Source: an uncultured Bacteroidales bacterium | GTDB lineage: Bacteria; Bacteroidota; Bacteroidia; Bacteroidales; Paludibacteraceae | DNA: 55,346 bases | Assembly: GCA_902774075.1 (NCBI GenBank) | Contig: CACYGT010000002.1 | Location: forward strand, 1 to 55,346 | Direction: 5' to 3' | Shown here: positions 26,274-35,576 of the stretch, piece after piece | Layout of the letters: each line of letters starts with the position of its first letter | Numbering within the stretch: position 1 is the stretch's first letter | The notes under the pieces: model-generated | What the model was told of the DNA's origin: nothing | Database searches by the model: none | Seen by the model: the letters and a program-made list of their open reading frames with translations, nothing else | Program-made: the position numbers and the translations under genes

Positions 26274-26981
26274 CTACGCGTTACGGCGGAACTCCGCCAG
26301 CACAACCGCGGTAGCAATAGCAACGTTGAGACTCTCCGAAGTCTCAGCGTTTTTTGGATAAGAAGGGATAAGGATCGGGTGGGTAATAATAGACCGCACG
26401 GCGCTTGAAATACCATTGCCCTCATTTCCCATCACAATAATGCCCTCTTTCGGCAATTCCGTCTCATACATATCCTTTCCGTCCAACAATGTGCCGAAAA
26501 TCGGACATTGCTGTTCTGAAAGCCATTTAGGGAGATCTACATAATGAACCCTCACGCGCGCTAAAGCCCCCATCGTAGCTTGTACCACCTTAGGATTATA
26601 GCAATCGGCGGTGTCTAACGAACAAACTATATCTCGCACTCCAAACCAGTCGGCAGTCCGAATAATCGTTCCCAAATTTCCCGGGTCCTGGATACCATCT
26701 AACCCTAAGGTTAAATCACAAATATCAAATTTCAAATCACAAATGGTGTGTTTTTTAAACACACCTATCGTTCCCTGCGGCGTTCTCAGACCACTCATCT
26801 GTTCGATCTCGGTGCGGGAGGCATTCTCGCCTTCGCGATAGAGGTGAACAAGCTCAAAGCGCTTACACAATTCCTCTACGCATTTATCGCCTTCGGCAAC
26901 AAAGAGACCCAGTTCGTCGCGGAACTTTTTTTGCTGCAAAGAGCGGACTAATTTGACCTGTGCTTTCGATATTTTCTCCAT
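26274..26981 (-). CDS. TrmH/SpoU-family RNA 2'-O-methyltransferase
   Basis: This SPOUT enzyme methylates ribose 2'-OH of rRNA or tRNA with SAM. The 235-residue protein has an N-terminal substrate-binding domain (KISKAQVKLVRSLQQKKFRDELGLFVAEG). The knotted catalytic domain has GLDGIQDPGNLGTIIRTADWFGV (motif 1), IIVMGNEGNGIS (motif 2) and ESLNVAIATAVVLAEF (motif 3). The start is ATG 26979-26981. It is divergent from tamL and shares a palindromic promoter core with it. An in-frame 7-bp array adds about 12 residues (TICDLKFDICDLT) between the two domains. Confidence 0.9.
   Translation of the reverse strand: MEKISKAQVKLVRSLQQKKFRDELGLFVAEGDKCVEELCKRFELVHLYREGENASRTEIEQMSGLRTPQGTIGVFKKHTICDLKFDICDLTLGLDGIQDPGNLGTIIRTADWFGVRDIVCSLDTADCYNPKVVQATMGALARVRVHYVDLPKWLSEQQCPIFGTLLDGKDMYETELPKEGIIVMGNEGNGISSAVRSIITHPILIPSYPKNAETSESLNVAIATAVVLAEFRRNA
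26713..26747. repeat. 7-bp-period array inside the RNA methyltransferase gene
   Basis: Five heptamers on the plus strand: AAATCAC, AAATATC, AAATTTC, AAATCAC, AAATGGT. The protein shows the 7-residue period (ICDLKFD, ICDLTLG) directly before the conserved LDGIQDPGN motif. Confidence 0.88.
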
Positions 26982-27000
26982 AATTATCCAAAATCTGCTG

Positions 27001-27032
27001 CAAAAGTAGTAAAAAATTTGCATATATGCAAA
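27001..27032 (-). promoter_or_regulatory. Promoter for the RNA methyltransferase gene
   Basis: On the minus strand: TTTG (27029-27032), 20-base spacer, TACTTTTG (27001-27008). Its -33 box is one arm of the palindrome TTTGCATATATGCAAA at 27017-27032. Confidence 0.8.
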
Positions 27033-27048
27033 AAAAGTTGTAATTTTG
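27017..27048 (+). promoter_or_regulatory. Promoter for the tamL operon
   Basis: TTTG (27017-27020), 20-base spacer ending GTTG, TAATTTTG (27041-27048). Its -33 box is the other arm of the same 16-base palindrome, so the two divergent promoters overlap by 16 bases. The ATG at 27059 is only 10 bases after the -7 box. Confidence 0.82.
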
Positions 27049-27058
27049 CGTGCTATTT

Positions 27059-29227
27059 ATGGGAAATAGAGTTCGTACATATGTCTTTTTGGCGCTGAGC
27101 GTGCTGTTTTTGGCGTCTTGTAACACGACGAAGTTTGTGCCGGAGGGGCAGTATCTGCTCAACAAGGCACGGGTGAAGTGTGACGACAAGATGGTCTCGA
27201 CGACCGAACTGCGCAATTACCTGAGGCAGAAACAGAACACGGAGATATTGGGCTTCTGGAAGTTGCAGTTGGATGTCTATAACACGGCACCGACGGATAC
27301 GACGACCAAAGCCAAGAAACGGCTTGCGCATAATGCGTTTAAAATGGGTGAGGCGCCTGTGATCTACGACGACCAGTTGACGCAAGTGAGCATGCAGCAG
27401 TTACGCCAGCAGATGAGTAACATGGGTTATTTCCATGCTACGGTGGACACGGTCAAGAAGATCAAGAACCGCAAAGTGGACCTGACCTATATCGTGACGG
27501 CCCACGAACCATACAAAGTGCGGGGGTACGACGTGGATATATCCTGGGACGCGGTGAGTGAGATAGCCAGCAACGATGGGTGTAAGGTCTTCTCCGGCAC
27601 GCAGTTCTCCACAGCGGTGTTGGACGATGAGCGCGCGCGTATAGCGACCATCATGCGCAACAAGGGTTATTTCTATTTCGAGAAATCGATGTTGGAGTTC
27701 ACAGCCGACAGTTCGTTATTGTCTCACGAGGTGGATATCAAGATCCATATGGCGCCGTATGTGGAGCATCTGGACTCGGCGGCGCTGGCACGCCTGCATC
27801 GCCAATATACGATTCGTAACATCGACTACCATCTCGATCATCCCTTCCTTCGCAAGGGTGCCCTGCGTCGTGCAACACGTTTGCGCGCGGGCGAACGATA
27901 TGCAGAATGGCGCGTAGAGCGTACGTACGCGCGTATGAACGCCCTGCCGCCTGTCAAATATGTGGATATCGCGTTCACGCCGGTAGAGGATACTTTGCTG
28001 GACTGCTCGATCACCGTAGCGCGCGGACGGCTCAACTCCATCTCTGCCGAAGTGACAGGAACCTACAGCGCAGGCGACTGGGGAATCGCGGGAGAGGTGA
28101 ACTACATCAACAAGAATATCTTCCACGGCGCGGAAGTGCTCAATGTAGGCGGACGTGCGTCTTACGAATGGCGCGCCAACGGCGGACGGGCTATTGAGGC
28201 TAAGGCCGACATCGGACTGCTCTTCCCCTCGAACGTCAAGATCAACGCAACTTATAACTACCAGCAGCGTCCGGACGAGTACACTCGAACGATCGTCAAT
28301 GCCTGCTTGGGATACCGTATCCCCCGTACACCGGGTGACCGCTGGACACACCAGTTCAACCTCGTGGATGTCAACTATATCTACGTGCCGTGGATGTCGG
28401 AGGAGTTCAAGCGGCAATTCATTGAACGCAAGTCTGTGCTGAAAGCCAGTTACGAGGACCATTTTATCTTAGACTGGAGTTATATGGGGTCGTTCTCGAC
28501 TTATAACCAGCGCTTCCCGAACCGCTCGTTCATGGAGTTGGCGCTCCGCGCAGAGACTGCCGGTAATGCCCTCTATCTGTTAGGCCTGGCTGCGAACCTG
28601 CCCAAGGACGAGCATGGTCATTACATGCTATGGAAAATCCCGTTCTCGCAATACGCGAAAGGCGATATTCACTTCACTTACCATGGTATCATCACCCCAA
28701 AACATCATCTGGTAGGCCATATCGGTCTGGGGGTGGCTGTGCCGTACCTCAACTCGACGGTCTTGCCGTTTGAGAAACGGTATTTTGCCGGCGGAGCGAA
28801 CAGTGTTCGTGGATGGCAGGCACGTACCTTAGGACCGGGTGCTTTCCGTTCGGAAGGCGGCAAATATGCCTATGACCTGCAGGTGGGGGATATCAAGATC
28901 GATGCGAACCTCGAGTACCGCTTTAAGGTGCTCTCGTTCCTGGAGTTGGCGGCCTTCCTGGATGCAGGAAACATATGGACGATCTATGACTACGAGGACC
29001 AGCCGGACGGCGTCTTCCTCTGGGATCAGTTCTACAAACAGATCGCGTGGAGTTACGGCGTGGGTATCCGTTTTGACCTGTCGTTCTTTATCTTCCGTGT
29101 GGACTTCGGTGTGAAACTGCACGACCCGAGTCGTATCAACGAGAACAGACAATGGCGCACGGCGAACAACGGCTTGTGCTGGAAGGACGATATGACGTTC
29201 CATTTTGCAATTGGATATCCGTTCTGA
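27059..29227 (+). CDS. tamL: TamL-type BamA/TamA-family outer-membrane lipoprotein
   Basis: TamL is the Bacteroidota TamA-like assembly factor of the outer membrane. The protein has a lipoprotein signal (LSVLFLASC, then NTTKFVPEGQYLL, the typical mature start), POTRA-like domains over roughly residues 30-330, and a 16-strand barrel. The barrel ends with FAGGANSVRGWQARTLGPG (the VRGW/F lid motif) and a final strand MTFHFAIGYPF with terminal phenylalanine. ATG 27059 is chosen; GTG 27050 would start one base after the -7 box. It leads a six-gene operon through mnmA, and its stop overlaps the rnhB start (TGATG). Confidence 0.9.
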   Translation: MGNRVRTYVFLALSVLFLASCNTTKFVPEGQYLLNKARVKCDDKMVSTTELRNYLRQKQNTEILGFWKLQLDVYNTAPTDTTTKAKKRLAHNAFKMGEAPVIYDDQLTQVSMQQLRQQMSNMGYFHATVDTVKKIKNRKVDLTYIVTAHEPYKVRGYDVDISWDAVSEIASNDGCKVFSGTQFSTAVLDDERARIATIMRNKGYFYFEKSMLEFTADSSLLSHEVDIKIHMAPYVEHLDSAALARLHRQYTIRNIDYHLDHPFLRKGALRRATRLRAGERYAEWRVERTYARMNALPPVKYVDIAFTPVEDTLLDCSITVARGRLNSISAEVTGTYSAGDWGIAGEVNYINKNIFHGAEVLNVGGRASYEWRANGGRAIEAKADIGLLFPSNVKINATYNYQQRPDEYTRTIVNACLGYRIPRTPGDRWTHQFNLVDVNYIYVPWMSEEFKRQFIERKSVLKASYEDHFILDWSYMGSFSTYNQRFPNRSFMELALRAETAGNALYLLGLAANLPKDEHGHYMLWKIPFSQYAKGDIHFTYHGIITPKHHLVGHIGLGVAVPYLNSTVLPFEKRYFAGGANSVRGWQARTLGPGAFRSEGGKYAYDLQVGDIKIDANLEYRFKVLSFLELAAFLDAGNIWTIYDYEDQPDGVFLWDQFYKQIAWSYGVGIRFDLSFFIFRVDFGVKLHDPSRINENRQWRTANNGLCWKDDMTFHFAIGYPF

Positions 29228-29841
29228 TGTTAAAAGCGCAGATGATAAAAGGGCTGGTGGAAGCCGGGTGTGATGAAGCGGGAAGAGGTCCGCTGGCAGG
29301 GAGTGTGTTCTGTGCGGCGGTGATCTTAGACCCCGAGCGGGTGGAGCATATACCGGAGTTCGCTTGGCTCAATGATTCCAAGCAGTTGACTGACAAACAG
29401 CGATATGCTTTGAGGCCGGTCATTGAGCGCGAGGCGGTCGCATGGGCAGTGGTCGAAGTGACGGCCAAAGAGATAGATGAACGCAATATCCTGCAGTGCT
29501 CGATTATCGGCATGCAACGCGCTTTGGACAAACTGAGTGTGCGTCCCCAACATATCCTCGTGGATGGCAACAAATGGAAACCCTATGTGCCCGAAGGCGA
29601 ACTGTTAGAGGTACCCGCTCACACGGTGGTCCATGGTGATGCAACATATATGTCAATAGCCGCGGCAAGTGTGCTGGCCAAGACCTATCGCGACGATTAT
29701 ATGCTGAGACTGCATGAGGAATATCCGCAATACGGCTGGGACAACAACAAAGGCTATCCGACTGCCGAACATTATGCAGCACTCAAACAATACGGCGTCA
29801 CGCCTTACCATAGAATGACGTTTAACTTAAAATTAGAATAG
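29227..29841 (+). CDS. rnhB: Ribonuclease HII
   Basis: RNase HII removes ribonucleotides from DNA and the RNA strand of hybrids. The 204-residue protein shows the active-site opening CDEAGRGPLAG (first acidic pair near residues 16-17), DSKQLTDKQR, HILVDGNKW with the third aspartate, and the late AAASVLAKTYRDDYM. The start at ATG 29227 overlaps the tamL stop by one base; a second ATG at 29242 is also possible. It is followed after 2 bases by sppA. Confidence 0.94.
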   Translation: MLKAQMIKGLVEAGCDEAGRGPLAGSVFCAAVILDPERVEHIPEFAWLNDSKQLTDKQRYALRPVIEREAVAWAVVEVTAKEIDERNILQCSIIGMQRALDKLSVRPQHILVDGNKWKPYVPEGELLEVPAHTVVHGDATYMSIAAASVLAKTYRDDYMLRLHEEYPQYGWDNNKGYPTAEHYAALKQYGVTPYHRMTFNLKLE

Positions 29842-29843
29842 TT

Positions 29844-31622
29844 ATGATTTTTTATCGTAGAAATGTAGTGGAAGCAGAGCCGCAGGCTCGTCCACGTCGT
29901 AGAGTAGGTTGCCTCGGCGGCTGTCTCATCTTCTTTGCTGTGTATTTCATCTGTAGCGCTATCCTTGGATGGATTCTGGGAGATACTTTCTCGTCCTCGA
30001 AGGTCACACTGCAAGACAAGACCGTTTATCGTCTGGAGATGAAGGGTACGCTGGTGGAGCAAGGCCAGAAGGAGAATCCTTTTGCAGACCTAATGAGCTC
30101 AGTGCCGTACAGCAGTTATGCCGGCCAGCAGGAGACTGTAGGATTGGACGATATCTTAAGCAATATCCGCCTGGCGAAGAACGATGACAAGATCCTGGGT
30201 ATCTGGATCGACGGAGCAGAGTTGAGTACCGCTCCTGCGAATGCGAAAGCGATCCGTGATGCGCTGATCGACTTCAAGACCAGTGGTAAGTGGATTATTG
30301 CTTCGGCTAAGAACTACGGTCAGACGAACTACTATATCGCTTCGGTAGCGGACCGTATCTGTCTGGACCCGACGGGCGCTGTGTCCTGGAATGGTCTAAC
30401 GGCGCAGAAGATGTACTATACTCGCGCGATGGAGAAGATAGGCGTGGAGATGCAGATTCTCAAGGTTGGTACGTTCAAGTCGGCTGTGGAGCCTTTCTTC
30501 CGTACCTCGATGTCGGACGCCGATCGTCTGCAGACCGAGCAGTATTTGGCTGGTATATGGGACGAGTACAAGACGGCCGTAGGTGCAGCACGTCACCTCA
30601 CTCCCGCTCAACTCGACGCGCTGGCTGACCGCTTTATGGGTATTCAGTCGGCTGAGGCTAACCTCGAGGCAGGGCTCGTAGATACGATCATTTATCAGCA
30701 AGACATGGACTCGCTCTTGCGTGTGTTCGCCGGCACAAAAGACTATCACCTGCTTACGACCGGTAAATTGGCTTGCGTAGATCGTCCGAAATCAAAGGCG
30801 AAAGACAAAGTGGCGGTGCTCTATCTGGAAGGTCAGATCTATGAAGACGGTAACGATGGTATCGTAGGTAAGAAGGTCGTTAAACAAATCAAGAAGATTC
30901 GCAAGGACAAAGACGTCAAGGCTGTTGTCCTTCGCGTCAATAGCCCGGGTGGTTCGGCTGACGCCAGCGAGCAGATCTGGCACGCTGTTCAGAACCTCAA
31001 AGCCGATAGTATCCCTGTTGTCGTTTCGATGGGTGACTACGCCGCTTCGGGTGGATATTACATCTCCTGCGGTGCAGACTATATCTTCGCAGAGCCGACT
31101 ACTATCACCGGTTCCATCGGTATCTTCGGTACGATCCCTAACGTCAAGAAACTGCGTGAGAAAGTGGGCCTCGATATGGACGGCGTTAGCACGAACAAGC
31201 ACTCCGATATGGAGGTCAACATGATGTATAATGGCATGAACCCGGCTGAGCATCAGTTGATGCAAGACATGATTGAGCGCGGTTATGACCTGTTCACCCG
31301 CCGCTGTGCCGAAGGCCGTCACGTTAGCCAGGACTACATCAAGTCCATCGGCGAAGGACGTGTGTGGTTAGGCTTCAAAGGTAAAGAGATCGGTATCGTG
31401 GACGAACTTGGTCATATTGACAACGCGATAGACAAAGCCGTTGCTTTGGCCAATTTGGAGAACTACAGAGTAGTGTACTATCCGGAGGTGAAAGACCCGT
31501 GGGAGGAGATCTTGAAGTCGTTTGATAACAAGACCGACGAGGAGAAACTGATTCTTAAGTTGCGTGAGTTCTGCACCAAAGCGCGCATCATGGCTCTGAT
31601 GCCGGAAGTGACGATTAAGTGA
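29844..31622 (+). CDS. sppA: Signal peptide peptidase SppA, 67-kDa type
   Basis: This inner-membrane serine protease degrades leftover signal peptides. The 592-residue protein has one N-terminal membrane helix (about 24-44) and two ClpP-like domains. The catalytic lysine is K156 (ASAKNYGQTNYY) in the first domain, and the nucleophile S402 lies in GDYAASGGYYIS of the second, the split Ser/Lys dyad expected for the long form. RVNSPGGSADAS and TGSIGIFG are also conserved. It overlaps lpxK by 4 bases. Confidence 0.94.
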   Translation: MIFYRRNVVEAEPQARPRRRVGCLGGCLIFFAVYFICSAILGWILGDTFSSSKVTLQDKTVYRLEMKGTLVEQGQKENPFADLMSSVPYSSYAGQQETVGLDDILSNIRLAKNDDKILGIWIDGAELSTAPANAKAIRDALIDFKTSGKWIIASAKNYGQTNYYIASVADRICLDPTGAVSWNGLTAQKMYYTRAMEKIGVEMQILKVGTFKSAVEPFFRTSMSDADRLQTEQYLAGIWDEYKTAVGAARHLTPAQLDALADRFMGIQSAEANLEAGLVDTIIYQQDMDSLLRVFAGTKDYHLLTTGKLACVDRPKSKAKDKVAVLYLEGQIYEDGNDGIVGKKVVKQIKKIRKDKDVKAVVLRVNSPGGSADASEQIWHAVQNLKADSIPVVVSMGDYAASGGYYISCGADYIFAEPTTITGSIGIFGTIPNVKKLREKVGLDMDGVSTNKHSDMEVNMMYNGMNPAEHQLMQDMIERGYDLFTRRCAEGRHVSQDYIKSIGEGRVWLGFKGKEIGIVDELGHIDNAIDKAVALANLENYRVVYYPEVKDPWEEILKSFDNKTDEEKLILKLREFCTKARIMALMPEVTIK

Positions 31623-32632
31623 TCAAACTGATTACCATACCGCTGAGTTGGCTGTACACAGTAGGAGTGGCGATACGTCATTTGCTGTTCAACCAACATC
31701 TGCTGCCCTCTGCCAGTGTGGGGGTACCTACTATTTGTGTGGGTAACCTTGCGGCGGGGGGAACGGGTAAGACGCCGATGGTAGAGTACCTGCTGAGGCT
31801 TTTGTTGGCCGAGGGTTACCACCCGGCCGTTCTCTCAAGGGGCTATAAACGCAAGACACATGGTTTTGTGATGGCCGACACCTCTTCGACGGTTGCTACG
31901 ATAGGCGACGAGGCGATGCAACTTCACCGTAAGTTCCCTGATGTACCGATCGCGGTCTGCGAGAGTCGTGTCCGGGGCGCCAAGCAGTTGAAACGACAGG
32001 TGGAGCAGCTCGATGTCATCCTCCTGGACGACGCCATGCAGCACCGCGCTATTCGTTGCGGAATGACGATTCTCCTCACACCGTACGACCACCTCTATAT
32101 CGATGACCATATGTTACCATGGGGCACGTTGCGCGACCTGCCATCGCGGGCACTCAAGGCGGATATAGTGGTGGTGACAAAGTGTCCGGATACGATCCGA
32201 CCGATAGACATGCGGGTGGTGGACAACAGACTTCGTCTTCCCTCTTACCAGCAACTGCATTTTGCCGGCCTCGAGTATGCGCCTATGGAGCAGGAAGGTA
32301 TACCTTTGGTACTCTGTGGTATCGCGCAGCCACAGTACATGCTGGACTATGTGCGCACAAAATACCCTCAGGCGGAGTTGATGGCTTATCGAGACCATTA
32401 TCAGTACAAGCCCGAAGATATCGACGATATTATGGAGCGGGCAAAGAACTTTGACTTTGTGTTGACGACGGAAAAAGATATCCAGCGTCTGCGTACGACA
32501 GCCTTGGTGGATCGACTTCGTGAGCAAGGCAAACGCCTTATCGCCCTGCCGGTACAGGTGCGTTTCTGTTCGCCTAGCGAACCCTTTGACCGGAAAATAC
32601 TGAATTACGTGAAGGAAAATGTCCAAAGGTAA
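31619..32632 (+). CDS. lpxK: Tetraacyldisaccharide 4'-kinase
   Basis: LpxK phosphorylates the 4' position of the lipid A precursor at the inner membrane. The 337-residue protein has VGNLAAGGTGKTPMVEYLL (P-loop near residues 41-53), then PAVLSRGYKRKTHGF and VILLDDAMQHRAI (the catalytic D-D-x-x-Q-H motif, here DDAMQH). It begins with GTG at 31619, overlapping the sppA stop. It is followed, with a 14-base overlap, by the MsbA-like transporter, which flips the finished lipid A. Confidence 0.93.
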   Translation: MIKLITIPLSWLYTVGVAIRHLLFNQHLLPSASVGVPTICVGNLAAGGTGKTPMVEYLLRLLLAEGYHPAVLSRGYKRKTHGFVMADTSSTVATIGDEAMQLHRKFPDVPIAVCESRVRGAKQLKRQVEQLDVILLDDAMQHRAIRCGMTILLTPYDHLYIDDHMLPWGTLRDLPSRALKADIVVVTKCPDTIRPIDMRVVDNRLRLPSYQQLHFAGLEYAPMEQEGIPLVLCGIAQPQYMLDYVRTKYPQAELMAYRDHYQYKPEDIDDIMERAKNFDFVLTTEKDIQRLRTTALVDRLREQGKRLIALPVQVRFCSPSEPFDRKILNYVKENVQR

Positions 32633-34484
32633 TATGCTACATATTCTCCGGCGTTTTGTGCCGCCCTATAGAGGGTTGATGGTGTTGAATATCCTGTTCA
32701 ACCTCCTCTCTACCGTGCTCTCGCTTTTCTCGTTCGCCGCGATCATTCCCGTGTTGCGCATCCTCTTTGGTCTGACGTCCGTGGACGTGCAGCGAGTGGA
32801 TCTCGCCGCGGTGAGCGGTCTGCAGGAGACGATTGCAGCGCTGAGAACGAACATGTACTGCCTGCTCAACGACCAGATAGCTGTGCATGGAGCGAGTGTA
32901 GTGTTGCTCTGGCTGGGACTCTTCCTCGTGCTGATGACAGCCCTCAAATGTGGTGCGGCATGGCTGGCAAATTACTTCATGGTGCCTATCCGTACGGGCG
33001 TGCTACGAGACCTCAGACAACAACTATACGATAAGATACTGTCGCTCCCGATGGGGTATTTCACTCAGGCGCGTCGCGGCGATGTGCTGTCGCGTATGAC
33101 GAATGATGTCAACGAAGTCGAGTCGTCCATCATGTCGGCTTTGGATATCCTCTTCAAAGACCCGATCATGATTCTCGTTTATCTAGTGACGCTCTTTGTT
33201 ATCTCCTGGCAACTGACGCTTTTTGTCTTGATCCTGATGCCTGTAGCGGTCTTCTTCATCGGCCGTATCGGTCGTAGCCTCAAGCGAGCTTCGACAAAGG
33301 GACAGGAACAGAACGCAGAGATCCTCTCGTCGGTTGACGAGACGCTCTTGGGATTGCGTGTGGTAAAGGGCTTCAATGCGCAGGATAAACTGCGAGCACG
33401 TTTTGCAACCCTTATCAATGCGACCCGTGCAACCTTCAACCGTATAAACCGTCGTTATTACCTGGCTCACCCGCTATCCGAGTTCCTTGGTACAGCCCTG
33501 ATAGCTCTGATTCTGTGGTTCGGAGGTTTGCTTATTCTGGGGGAGCACTCCACGATAGACGCTTCGACCTTCATCTATTATCTGGTGATCTTCTATTCGA
33601 TCATCAACCCCGCGAAAGACCTGAGCAAAGCCGCGTACGGTATCCGCCGAGGTCAGGCATCGCTCGAGCGTATAGACACAGTACTCAATACACCGTCTAA
33701 TATCCTTGAACCCGCTCAACCGCTGCCGATTCGTTTTGAAGAGCAGATTGTATTTGAACACCTCTTCTTTGCTTATCAGTCCGATAGACCCGTGTTGACC
33801 GATATCGAACTCACGATACCGAAAGGCAAGACGGTCGCCCTCGTCGGGCAGTCGGGTAGCGGAAAAACCACCCTCACGGACCTCTTGCCGCGTTTCTATG
33901 ACCCGCAGCAGGGCGCAGTGACAATAGACGGTATCGATATACGTCGTTTCACGACGCATGACTTGCGCAGCCTGATGGGTATCGTGTGCCAGGAGCCGAT
34001 CCTGTTCAATGATACGGTCTATAACAACATCACCTTCGGTGTCGACACCACACAGCCCGCACCGAATGGTCTAACCTGGCGGGAGGCAGCCGAACAAGCA
34101 GCGAAGATAGCGAACGCACATGAGTTCATTGAACTGATGCCGGACGGATACGATACCGTCATAGGTGATCGCGGAAGCCGTCTCTCCGGCGGACAGCGCC
34201 AACGACTCTCTATCGCACGGGCCATCCTCAAGAACCCGCCGATACTCGTTTTGGACGAAGCCACGTCCGCATTGGATACCAAGTCCGAGCGGCTCGTACA
34301 AGAAGCACTCGAGCATCTCATGCAAGCCCGTACAACGCTTGTTGTAGCGCACCGTCTTTCCACTATCCGTCACGCCGACCTCATCTGCGTGCTGCACGAA
34401 GGACGTATCGTTGAACGCGGTACACATGACGAACTCTATGCCCTTGGCGGCTATTATACCAAACTCGTCGATATGCAAGCCTAA
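32619..34484 (+). CDS. MsbA-like ABC exporter (permease-ATPase fusion)
   Basis: The 621-residue half-transporter has six membrane helices in the first 340 residues, with a coupling motif near MGYFTQARRGDVLSRMTNDV, and a nucleotide-binding domain. The latter has Walker A VGQSGSGKTT, Q-loop GIVCQEPILFND, signature LSGGQRQRLSIARAIL, Walker B ILVLDEATSALD and H-loop VVAHRLST, all intact. Placement right after lpxK supports lipid A/LPS export, but other lipids cannot be excluded from sequence. A long extra loop between the first two helices (about 45-90) is as in other Bacteroidota members. It stops directly before mnmA. Confidence 0.88.
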   Translation: MSKGNMLHILRRFVPPYRGLMVLNILFNLLSTVLSLFSFAAIIPVLRILFGLTSVDVQRVDLAAVSGLQETIAALRTNMYCLLNDQIAVHGASVVLLWLGLFLVLMTALKCGAAWLANYFMVPIRTGVLRDLRQQLYDKILSLPMGYFTQARRGDVLSRMTNDVNEVESSIMSALDILFKDPIMILVYLVTLFVISWQLTLFVLILMPVAVFFIGRIGRSLKRASTKGQEQNAEILSSVDETLLGLRVVKGFNAQDKLRARFATLINATRATFNRINRRYYLAHPLSEFLGTALIALILWFGGLLILGEHSTIDASTFIYYLVIFYSIINPAKDLSKAAYGIRRGQASLERIDTVLNTPSNILEPAQPLPIRFEEQIVFEHLFFAYQSDRPVLTDIELTIPKGKTVALVGQSGSGKTTLTDLLPRFYDPQQGAVTIDGIDIRRFTTHDLRSLMGIVCQEPILFNDTVYNNITFGVDTTQPAPNGLTWREAAEQAAKIANAHEFIELMPDGYDTVIGDRGSRLSGGQRQRLSIARAILKNPPILVLDEATSALDTKSERLVQEALEHLMQARTTLVVAHRLSTIRHADLICVLHEGRIVERGTHDELYALGGYYTKLVDMQA

Positions 34485-35576
34485 ATGACCAATCACCAAT
34501 CACAAATAACAAATAAGCACAGAGTGCTTCTCGGAATGTCGGGCGGTATAGACTCTACGGTGAGTGCCATGCTTCTGTTGGAGCAGGGCTATGAAGTGGT
34601 GGGTGTCACGTTCCGCACCTACGACTCCATGAAGGAGTCCTGCCTCGCCAAAGAAAAAGGTTGCTGCACGATAGACTCGATTATGGAGGCGAAACGAAAT
34701 GCCGAGAAGATGGGCTTTGAGCATCATATAGTCGATTTCCGTGAGACCTTCCGGCGCTGCGTAATACAGAACTTCATTGACGAGTACATGGCAGGACGAA
34801 CCCCCAACCCCTGTGTGCTATGTAACAGCACCATCAAATGGGGCGAGATGCTGCGTCTGGCGGACGAGCTGGGCTGTGACTATATCGCTACCGGACACTA
34901 TGCCCGTATTGCTGAGCGGGACGGAAAGGTGTTCTTACGCACTGCGGCAGACACCAAGAAAGACCAGACGTATTTTCTTTGGCGACTAAACGAAGAGCAA
35001 CTTCGTCGTACGATTTTTCCCTTAGGCGACTATACCAAAGATCAAGTTCGCGAGATAGCGCGACAACACGGATACGAGAAATTGGCGGTCAAGAAAGAGA
35101 GCCAAGAGATCTGTTTTATTCCCGACGATGACTACCGTGCTTTCTTACGCGCGAACGTACCCGATTATAAGGAGCGCGTGCGCGCGGGCGAGTACGTAGA
35201 CACGGAAGGCAAGGTCTTAGGCCTCCACGAAGGCTACGTCAATTATACCATCGGTCAGCGCAAGGGACTCGGTATAGCCCTTGGTCACCCGGCGTATATC
35301 ACGCATATCGATGCTGCTACGAACCGTATCACTCTCGGCACAAACGATGACATGTACGCGACAGAGCTGAAGTTTGAACCTGCGGTATCCCGATATTCCG
35401 GTATCCCGGTATCTCAGATCACTGCCAAAGTACGTTACCGCAGCCAAGCCGTGCCTGTCAAAAAGATAGACGGGAATTGCCTTCTGTTTGCAACTCCCGT
35501 CTGGGGTATCACTCCCGGTCAGTCCGTCGTGCTCTATGACGACGATCTTGTGGTGGGGGGAGGGATTATTTGCTGA
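34485..35576 (+). CDS. mnmA: tRNA-specific 2-thiouridylase MnmA
   Basis: MnmA makes 2-thiouridine at position 34 of Lys, Glu and Gln tRNAs. The 363-residue protein has the PP-loop [15 protein letters not shown] near residues 18-32, catalytic cysteines in [13 protein letters not shown] (near 108-111) and [11 protein letters not shown] (near 210), and the C-terminal beta-barrel. The first eleven residues ([11 protein letters not shown]) are encoded by a 7-bp array that begins right at the ATG; homologues start about at [12 protein letters not shown] second, 8-bp array lies at 35383-35414 in the C-terminal domain. Its 3' end overlaps the convergent rubrerythrin gene by 11 bases. Confidence 0.94.
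   Translation: MTNHQSQITNKHRVLLGMSGGIDSTVSAMLLLEQGYEVVGVTFRTYDSMKESCLAKEKGCCTIDSIMEAKRNAEKMGFEHHIVDFRETFRRCVIQNFIDEYMAGRTPNPCVLCNSTIKWGEMLRLADELGCDYIATGHYARIAERDGKVFLRTAADTKKDQTYFLWRLNEEQLRRTIFPLGDYTKDQVREIARQHGYEKLAVKKESQEICFIPDDDYRAFLRANVPDYKERVRAGEYVDTEGKVLGLHEGYVNYTIGQRKGLGIALGHPAYITHIDAATNRITLGTNDDMYATELKFEPAVSRYSGIPVSQITAKVRYRSQAVPVKKIDGNCLLFATPVWGITPGQSVVLYDDDLVVGGGIIC
34486..34520. repeat. 7-bp-period array forming the mnmA start
   Basis: Five heptamers: TGACCAA, TCACCAA, TCACAAA, TAACAAA, TAAGCAC. The mnmA start codon overlaps the first unit. The units closely resemble those of the array in era at 54802-54836. Confidence 0.88.
35383..35414. repeat. 8-bp-period array inside mnmA
   Basis: Four octamers: CGGTATCC, CGATATTC, CGGTATCC, CGGTATCT. 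They encode [10 protein letters not shown] in the C-terminal domain. The same octamer family recurs before kbl and before dnaK. Confidence 0.85.
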
